From positions 1 to 10,650 of the forward strand of contig JAEXBW010000116.1 in assembly GCA_023393825.1 (NCBI GenBank): a stretch of 10,650 nucleotides of DNA, given 5' to 3'. The translations under genes and the position numbers were made by a program. This document shows positions 6,244 to 10,650 of the stretch, in pieces. This DNA comes from Elusimicrobiota bacterium (GTDB taxonomy: Bacteria > Elusimicrobiota > Elusimicrobia > Elusimicrobiales > Elusimicrobiaceae). How positions within the stretch are numbered: the first letter of the stretch is position 1; every line of letters begins with the position of its first letter. Below the pieces are notes generated by a model. That model searched no databases. It was not told the origin of the DNA and saw only the letters and a list, made by a program, of their open reading frames with translations.

Positions 6244-8133
6244 ATGGCAGAGGATAACCCTGACAAACTACCGCCGTTTTATTCCGCTTTAAAGAAGTAC
6301 GTAAATAAAAATTCTTCCCTTTGGTGTACTCCCGGCCATAACGGCGGGGAAGGCCTTGATTACAGCGAACTTGGCCAAGATATGAAAAAGTTTTTCGGCA
6401 GAAATATCTTTGCCGCGGACCCTTCCAGCAGCGTGCCTGAACTCGGCTCCGTTTTGGAACACGAAGGCCCCGCAGGCAAGGCGGAGCGCGAAGCTGCAGA
6501 AATCTTTGGCGCGGATACCACCTTTTTTGTGCTTAACGGCACTTCCACCGCAAATAAAGTTGTTTTCTTTAATACCGTCGCCCCCGGGGATATTGTACTT
6601 GTGGGCCGCAACTGCCACAAATCCATAATGCACGCTATTATAATGAACGAGGCTATCCCCGTTTACCTGCGCCCAAAAAATAATAAATACGGCCTTATAG
6701 GCCCTATCCCCAGAAGCGAATTTGATAAAGAAACCGTAAAGCAGAAGCTTAAAGACAGCCGCCTTGTTAAATACAAAAAGCACCACAAGGTGCAGCTTAC
6801 CGTTATAACCAATTCCACCTACGACGGGCTGCTTTACGACGCTGATAAACTTTCCGCCATATTAGAGGACCAAACGCACTTTTTGCATTTTGACGAAGCG
6901 TGGTTCCCCTACGGCGCTTTCCACCCGATTTACGAAAAGCGTTATGCTATGAGTCCGTTCCGCAAAAAGCGCGGGCTGCATATGCCGCCTGTGTTTGCCA
7001 CACAGTCCACGCATAAAATGCTTTTTGCTTTTTCGCAGGGGTCTATGCTGCATTTTAGGCAGGGGACGGGTAAAAATAAATTGAACCTTCACGGGTTGAT
7101 AGAAGCCAATATGATGCACGCCAGCACATCACCCTTTTATCCTATGTTTGCTTCTTTAGATGTTTCCGCCCGTATAATGAAGGACAGCGGCTACCTTTTG
7201 ATAGATAAAGCTTTAGACGAGGCAATAGAATTTAGAAATTATATGGTGCTTACGCGCCAACGCCTTAAAAAGAAGGGCGATTGGTGGTTTAAAGTGTTTC
7301 AGCCCGATGCCAAGAAGATACGCAAATCCCCCGAGGAATGGGCCTTGCGCCCCGACCAAAACTGGCACGGCTTCAGCATAGAAGAAGATGACGATATTAT
7401 GCTGGACCCGCTTAAAGTTACCATTCTTACCCCCGGTATAGATAGTGAGGGAAAGCTGGAAAGTTTTGGCATACCCGCCGCCGTGGTTACAAAGTTTTTG
7501 CGCAGCCGCGGCATTATGCCAGAAAAGGCAGGTTTTTATAATATTTTGTTTTTATTTACCCCGGGGTTGCCGCATACTAAAACAGAAAAACTGTTTAAAG
7601 TGTTAAAAGAATTTAAGACGCTTTACGATAAAAATACGCCGATTTTTGAGGTTTTCCCCGACTTAGAGGAGCATTACAAAGAATATTATCCCCCCCAAGC
7701 GGGCCTTAGGGATTTGTGCGACCAGATGCACTTGTTCCAGTACAGGCACGATATAGTTTCGAGCGCGGCGGAACTTTACAGCGATTTGCCCGCGCAGGCC
7801 ATGCCGCCACATAAAGCTTATTACGGCCTTGTGGAGGGCAGGACGGAGTATTTGCCTTTAGAGGAAGTTTCGGGCCGCGTATCAACTTTTATGATACTTC
7901 CCTATCCCCCCGGTATTCCGCTTATAATGCCGGGTGAACGCTTTGGCGCGCAGGACAGTAATATACTTAAGTTCCTTAAGATGAACGAACTTTTTGATAA
8001 TATATTCCGCGGGTTTGAGACGGAGATGCACGGGATTAAGAGGGAGTGGAGCGACGGGCGGCCTGTTTACCTTATTAGTGTTTTGAAGAAGAGCAAGAAG
8101 TCCAATAAAGAGAAGTTTGTAGAAGATGATTAG
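6244..8133 (+). CDS. Orn/Lys/Arg decarboxylase, AdiA-like, lacking the N-terminal wing domain
   Basis: A PLP fold-type I amino-acid decarboxylase of the AdiA/CadA/SpeF family, 629 residues from the chosen start. It releases CO2 from a basic amino acid to give a polyamine precursor, consuming a proton. Landmarks are TPGHNGG (29-35), NGTSTANK (98-105) and RNCHKSIMHA (122-131). HFDEAW (215-220) contains the aspartate that pairs with the PLP ring nitrogen, and STHK (255-258) contains the Schiff-base lysine K258. The C-terminal domain is complete, with YPPGIPLIMPGE (554-565) and RGFETEMHG (589-597), close to the AdiA segment GFETDIHG, so arginine is my leading substrate guess. The E. coli enzymes (711-756 residues) have a wing domain of about 130 residues first; this protein starts directly at the linker/PLP domain. 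No antiporter gene is adjacent, so either acid resistance or polyamine synthesis is possible. Confidence 0.92.
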   Translation: MAEDNPDKLPPFYSALKKYVNKNSSLWCTPGHNGGEGLDYSELGQDMKKFFGRNIFAADPSSSVPELGSVLEHEGPAGKAEREAAEIFGADTTFFVLNGTSTANKVVFFNTVAPGDIVLVGRNCHKSIMHAIIMNEAIPVYLRPKNNKYGLIGPIPRSEFDKETVKQKLKDSRLVKYKKHHKVQLTVITNSTYDGLLYDADKLSAILEDQTHFLHFDEAWFPYGAFHPIYEKRYAMSPFRKKRGLHMPPVFATQSTHKMLFAFSQGSMLHFRQGTGKNKLNLHGLIEANMMHASTSPFYPMFASLDVSARIMKDSGYLLIDKALDEAIEFRNYMVLTRQRLKKKGDWWFKVFQPDAKKIRKSPEEWALRPDQNWHGFSIEEDDDIMLDPLKVTILTPGIDSEGKLESFGIPAAVVTKFLRSRGIMPEKAGFYNILFLFTPGLPHTKTEKLFKVLKEFKTLYDKNTPIFEVFPDLEEHYKEYYPPQAGLRDLCDQMHLFQYRHDIVSSAAELYSDLPAQAMPPHKAYYGLVEGRTEYLPLEEVSGRVSTFMILPYPPGIPLIMPGERFGAQDSNILKFLKMNELFDNIFRGFETEMHGIKREWSDGRPVYLISVLKKSKKSNKEKFVEDD

Positions 8134-8189
8134 TTTTGTAATTTGCGCTGTTTGGGATTTATATAGCTAGCAAATTTCCATATTTTGGC

Positions 8190-8277
8190 AAATTTTGATT
8201 TTTTCTTCGCTAAAGTATCGAGAGTCGCTCCGCTCCCATACTTTTTATACTTCGCGCTTAGAATAAAATCAAAATTT
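8190..8277. repeat. 88-base near-palindromic element
   Basis: Outer arms AAATTTTGATTTT (8190-8202) and AAAATCAAAATTT (8265-8277) are perfect 13-base inverse complements. Four more pairs follow after one bulged base (8203-8206 with 8260-8263). Inside, CGC (8208-8210) can pair with GCG (8254-8256), and AAGTAT (8213-8218) with ATACTT (8247-8252). AAAGTAT (8212-8218) can alternatively pair with ATACTTT at 8238-8244. This gives a long imperfect hairpin with two competing inner folds. It could be a small dispersed repeat (MITE- or REP-like) or an RNA structure in the decarboxylase 3-prime region. Confidence 0.6.
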
Positions 8278-8295
8278 ACTCAAAATCTGAAAATT

Positions 8296-8397
8296 CACGC
8301 TGCTAATCTACAAATTTGTTCTAACACAAACGGCATTAATAAAAACCACGCTGGCAGTCTACAAATTTACTCCGCCGCAGACGGCATTAATACAAGC
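8296..8397. repeat. Two diverged 51-base tandem direct repeats
   Basis: Units at 8296-8346 and 8347-8397 match at 39 of 51 positions. The best conserved blocks are TCTACAAATTT and ACGGCATTAATA. The period is a multiple of three, so a reading frame crosses both. However, eight of the nine codons that differ change the amino acid, and that frame has only a TTG start with no ribosome site, so a noncoding repeat is more likely. Confidence 0.6.
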
Positions 8398-8430
8398 ATG
8401 CAATTTTTGCGAATGCAATAAAATAAAAAA

Positions 8431-8462
8431 CCTCCTGCTTAGGAATAAGCGGGAGGTTTTTT
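8431..8462. terminator. Bidirectional Rho-independent terminator
   Basis: CCTCCTGCTT (8431-8440) pairs with AAGCGGGAGG (8447-8456) in a 10-base stem with one T-G wobble and a six-base loop. Six T follow (8457-8462) on the plus strand, and six A precede (8425-8430) and serve as the T-tract on the minus strand. It lies between convergent genes and probably ends both the decarboxylase transcript and the arsenic operon. Confidence 0.92.
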
Positions 8463-8480
8463 ACTGCCGTAAACTTTTGT

Positions 8481-9437
8481 TTAATGGCCCAAAATATAAG
8501 GCGAAACAAAGTTGATAAAATACCCTAATGCGACGATACCCAAAAAGACCGTAAGGAAGAACGCCGCTAAAAGTTTAAGCTTCATCGCGCCGCGCAATAT
8601 AATGGCCTCGGGCAGGCTTAACGCGGATACTGACATTAAAAATGCAATAGACGTACCCAAAGCTATCGGCTTACTAAAGAATATTAAAGCTATCGGCACA
8701 ACGCCCGCGCAGCTGCCATATATCGGTGCGCCAAGCAAGGCTACCAAAGGCACGCTGAATATGCCAGCCGCGTTGGAGGCTTTAAGTATAAGAGCATCGG
8801 GGATATAGTTATGCACCGCCGCGCCTAAAGCCACGCCGACAAGTATCCATATCCATAACTTTTGCACAATCTCTTTACCTTCCTGCAAACCAAAATGCAG
8901 GCGGGCTTTAAAGTTGGGGTAATCAATAAAATCGGGAGCTTTGGCAGATACACTTTCTTCAAGGTGTTTTTCCATGCCAAGCTTTTCCAAAATCCAGCCG
9001 CCAATCATCCCTATCGCTATGCCGCCAAAAAGATATATGGCAGTTATCGTAAAGCCGAAGTAGGCGGGCATAAGCACTAATAAATACTCGTTTACCAGCG
9101 GCGATACCGCCAAAAAGCATATAGCGGCGGAAAAGGGTACGCGCATTTTTATAAGACTTAAAAATACGGGTATCCCAGAGCATGAGCAAAACGGAGTGAA
9201 GATGGCAAGTAAAGAGGCCATAAAGCTGCTTAAAAATTTATTTTTAGAGCCTATATACTTTTCCACCGTCTGTTTTGATATGTAGGTGCGCAGCACGCCG
9301 ATAACCGTTATTGCCGTGTAAAGCAAAAACAGCACTTTGACGGAGTCTTCCACAAAAAAGTGTAAGGCCCCGCCAAAGCGCGTGCTTAAATCCACCCCAA
9401 AAACGCTGCCAAGAAGGTAACGTATCGCGGCGTCCAT
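8481..9437 (-). CDS. ArsP-type permease (ArsP_1 / DUF318 family)
   Basis: A 318-residue integral membrane protein with about eight hydrophobic segments (roughly 32-50, 68-90, 100-125, 128-150, 193-210, 224-250, 255-275, 288-312). The hallmark is FTPFCSCSGIP (80-90) with C84 and C86, the cysteine motif of the ArsP_1 permease family; GAPIYGSCAGVVP (236-248) adds C243. The LVNEYLL segment (114-120) also fits. Characterised ArsP proteins export trivalent organoarsenicals; other members are uncharacterised, so the substrate is inferred. The central hydrophilic stretch (about 151-190) is probably a cytoplasmic loop. The start lies 3 bases after the stop of a cysteine-rich small gene, whose last codons supply the AAGAAGGAT ribosome site, so translation is probably coupled. 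ACR3 upstream strengthens the arsenic interpretation. The gene ends 18 bases from the terminator. Confidence 0.88.
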   Translation of the reverse strand: MDAAIRYLLGSVFGVDLSTRFGGALHFFVEDSVKVLFLLYTAITVIGVLRTYISKQTVEKYIGSKNKFLSSFMASLLAIFTPFCSCSGIPVFLSLIKMRVPFSAAICFLAVSPLVNEYLLVLMPAYFGFTITAIYLFGGIAIGMIGGWILEKLGMEKHLEESVSAKAPDFIDYPNFKARLHFGLQEGKEIVQKLWIWILVGVALGAAVHNYIPDALILKASNAAGIFSVPLVALLGAPIYGSCAGVVPIALIFFSKPIALGTSIAFLMSVSALSLPEAIILRGAMKLKLLAAFFLTVFLGIVALGYFINFVSPYILGH

Positions 9438-9440
9438 TTT

Positions 9441-9542
9441 TTATTTATCCTTCTTGGAGTCGCAACCGCAGCCGCAGCAACAGCCTTTTTTGGAAGAGTC
9501 TTTCATCTTTTTATCCAATTTTTCTATTATTTTCTTAATCAT
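9441..9542 (-). CDS. 33-residue cysteine-rich small protein (CCCGCGC cluster)
   Basis: The minus strand encodes 33 residues: a lysine-rich helix-prone N-terminal half (MIKKIIEKLDKKMKDSSKK, 1-19), then GCCCGCGCD (20-28) and a charged SKKDK tail. Five cysteines within seven residues suggest a thiolate site for a soft metal or metalloid such as As(III). There is no signal peptide or membrane segment, so it is predicted cytoplasmic. A near-ideal AAGGAG site (9551-9556) lies 8 bases before the ATG, so this is very probably a translated gene. It sits between ACR3 and the ArsP permease, 3 bases before the latter, as expected for a functional partner such as a metallochaperone, sensor or soluble domain of the permease. 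I recognise no named family; the function is inferred from composition and context. Confidence 0.8.
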   Translation of the reverse strand: MIKKIIEKLDKKMKDSSKKGCCCGCGCDSKKDK

Positions 9543-9550
9543 AATTATTT

Positions 9551-9556
9551 CTCCTT
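9551..9556 (-). promoter_or_regulatory. Ribosome binding site of the cysteine-rich small gene
   Basis: AAGGAG on the minus strand, 8 bases before the ATG at 9542. It is the strongest evidence that the 33-codon gene is translated. Confidence 0.8.
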
Positions 9557-9569
9557 TTTACTTTAAATA

Positions 9570-9585
9570 TTACGGGCTTCCGTAA
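9570..9585. repeat. Intercistronic inverted repeat
   Basis: TTACGG (9570-9575) and CCGTAA (9580-9585) form a perfect six-base inverted repeat around a four-base loop, between the ACR3 stop and the small-gene ribosome site. There is no T-tract, so it is not a terminator. It could be an mRNA processing or stability hairpin, or an operator. Confidence 0.4.
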
Positions 9586-9590
9586 ATCGT

Positions 9591-10646
9591 TTATGCCTGC
9601 TTATAATATTTTTTCTTAATTTGCAGGGCAAGATTAACCAATAAAATAAGCGCGGGTACTTCTATAAGCGGGCCTATCACGCAGGCAAATGCCTCCTGAG
9701 AGTTAAGGCCGAAGACGGCAATCGCTACCGCTATGGCAAGTTCAAAATTGTTCCCCGCGGCGGTAAAGGCAAGGGTTGCGCTTCTTTGATAATCCACACC
9801 CGCGCGCTTGCTGACAAAAAATGATATGCCGAACATTATTACAAAGTAGGCAGCCAAGGGTGCGGCTATAAGCAAAACGTCTTTGGGTATCTGCAGGATA
9901 AGATCCCCCTTTAAACTGAACATTATGACGATGGTTGCCAAAAGCGCAATTAAAGTTACGGGTTGTATTTTGGGTATAAACACATTGTGGAACCAATCAT
10001 ACCCGCGTTTTTTGATAAGCACCTTTTGGGTTATAAAACCCGCTATAAAAGGTATGCCCAAATAGATAAAAACGCTTTGCGCTATGCTTAAAATGCTTAT
10101 ATTTACTTCCATGCCTTTAAGCCCCAAAAGCGGCGGCATAAAGCTGATAAACAGCCAAGCGTAAAAGCTGAAAAATAAAACCTGAAACACGCTGTTAAGC
10201 GCCACCAGACCAGCGCCGTATTCGCTGCTGCCGCCCGCAAGGGAGTTCCACACCAATACCATTGCAATACAGCGCGCAAGACCGATAAGAATAAGGCCTG
10301 TCATATAGTTAGGGTGGTTATGCAAAAATAAAACCGCCAAAGCGAACATAAGAACGGGGCCGATAATCCAATTTAAAATTAAAGAAATTGTTAAAGTTTT
10401 TTTATCTTTAAAAACTTCCTTTCTCTGTTCGTATTTCACGCGCGCCAAGGGCGGAAACATCATTAAAATAAGCCCTATGGCTATGGGAATATTTGTTGTA
10501 CCTATTTGAAAGCTGTTTATGACATCTTTAACGCTTGGGGCAAAGTAACCCGTCAATACTCCCGCTAACATCGCAGAGAATATCCACAGCGTAAGGTATC
10601 TGTCCAAAAAAGATAATTTGTTAATTATTCCCGTTTCATTTTTCAT
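9591..10646 (-). CDS. acr3: ACR3-family arsenite efflux permease
   Basis: A 351-residue polytopic protein with about ten hydrophobic segments, matching the ACR3 family of As(III)/H+ antiporters of the inner membrane. Recognisable segments are LDRYLTLWIFSAMLAGVLTG (14-33), MMFPPLARVKYE (62-73), GLARCIAMVLVWN (122-134), with C126 as the conserved arsenite-binding cysteine, and TAAGNNFELAIA (295-306). E302 in the latter is the probable essential acidic residue, though I cannot confirm the alignment by eye. The length is typical. It leads the small cysteine-rich gene by 48 bases, followed by ArsP, forming a three-gene arsenic export unit. Only four bases upstream of the ATG are visible, so the ribosome site, promoter and any arsR gene lie outside. 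An earlier start cannot be excluded. Confidence 0.95.
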   Translation of the reverse strand: MKNETGIINKLSFLDRYLTLWIFSAMLAGVLTGYFAPSVKDVINSFQIGTTNIPIAIGLILMMFPPLARVKYEQRKEVFKDKKTLTISLILNWIIGPVLMFALAVLFLHNHPNYMTGLILIGLARCIAMVLVWNSLAGGSSEYGAGLVALNSVFQVLFFSFYAWLFISFMPPLLGLKGMEVNISILSIAQSVFIYLGIPFIAGFITQKVLIKKRGYDWFHNVFIPKIQPVTLIALLATIVIMFSLKGDLILQIPKDVLLIAAPLAAYFVIMFGISFFVSKRAGVDYQRSATLAFTAAGNNFELAIAVAIAVFGLNSQEAFACVIGPLIEVPALILLVNLALQIKKKYYKQA

Positions 10647-10650
10647 ATAT

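Larger units (their letters stand above)
8134..8480. other. Intergenic region between convergent genes, no credible gene
   Basis: About 350 bases separate the decarboxylase stop from the ArsP permease stop. The region holds the 88-base palindrome, the 51-base tandem repeats, a short GCAATTTTTGC inverted repeat (8400-8410) and the terminator at 8431-8462. A 78-codon frame crosses it but shows no start signal, no recognisable domain and no codon-level conservation between its repeats. The decarboxylase transcript may run about 300 bases past its stop before terminating. Confidence 0.7.

Noticed and set aside
6289..6786. 165-codon minus-strand frame inside the decarboxylase gene
   Set aside because: It is fully antisense to a gene with clear catalytic motifs, and its translation shows no domain.
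8296..8397. Possible CRISPR-like array
   Set aside because: There are only two units, with no identical repeat separated by unique spacers and no cas genes. The units are adjacent diverged tandem copies.
8185..8421. 78-codon plus-strand frame across the palindrome and tandem repeats
   Set aside because: It has a TTG start without a ribosome site and no recognisable domain. Its repeats differ mainly by amino-acid-changing substitutions, so the repeats themselves are the feature.

Overview
The window comes from a bacterium of moderate GC, roughly the low forties in percent by eye. Genes for a CDP-deoxysugar of the lipopolysaccharide O-antigen type suggest a Gram-negative-like envelope. An amino-acid decarboxylase and arsenic export genes are also present. 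I cannot name the lineage from sequence alone. The coding strand is mostly minus, with one large plus-strand gene near the middle. There are no tRNA or rRNA genes, transposases or CRISPR arrays.

Region 1 (1-6081, minus strand, read right to left) looks like a single operon for a nucleotide sugar. In transcription order it holds glucose-1-phosphate cytidylyltransferase (rfbF/ddhA), CDP-glucose 4,6-dehydratase (rfbG/ddhB) and the PLP/[2Fe-2S] CDP-4-keto-6-deoxyglucose 3-dehydrase (rfbH/ddhC). These are followed by an acetolactate-synthase-like thiamine diphosphate (ThDP) enzyme, an HpcH/HpaI-type aldolase, and the first 32 codons of a second ThDP enzyme that is a close paralogue of the first. 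The first three steps make CDP-4-keto-3,6-dideoxyglucose or its precursor. A ThDP enzyme directly after ddhC recalls YerE, which adds a two-carbon branch from pyruvate in yersiniose synthesis. A branched-chain CDP-sugar is therefore the leading hypothesis. The aldolase between two ThDP paralogues is not part of the textbook pathway and is the most interesting part of the window. The 3-dehydrase reductase (ddhD) and the final ketoreductase are not in view; the operon runs off the left edge.

Region 2 (6082-8480) has a divergent intergenic stretch with a TATAAT element on each strand. It is followed by a plus-strand gene for an AdiA/CadA-family PLP amino-acid decarboxylase that lacks the N-terminal wing domain. 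After it lie about 300 bases without a convincing gene. They contain an 88-base near-palindrome, two diverged 51-base tandem repeats and a strong bidirectional terminator.

Region 3 (8481-10650, minus strand) is an arsenic-resistance-like operon: an ACR3 arsenite exporter, a 33-residue cysteine-rich protein (CCCGCGC cluster) and an ArsP-type permease whose start lies 3 bases after the small gene's stop. The small protein is a good candidate for an undescribed metalloid- or metal-handling partner of the permease. No arsR regulator is visible; it may lie beyond the right edge.
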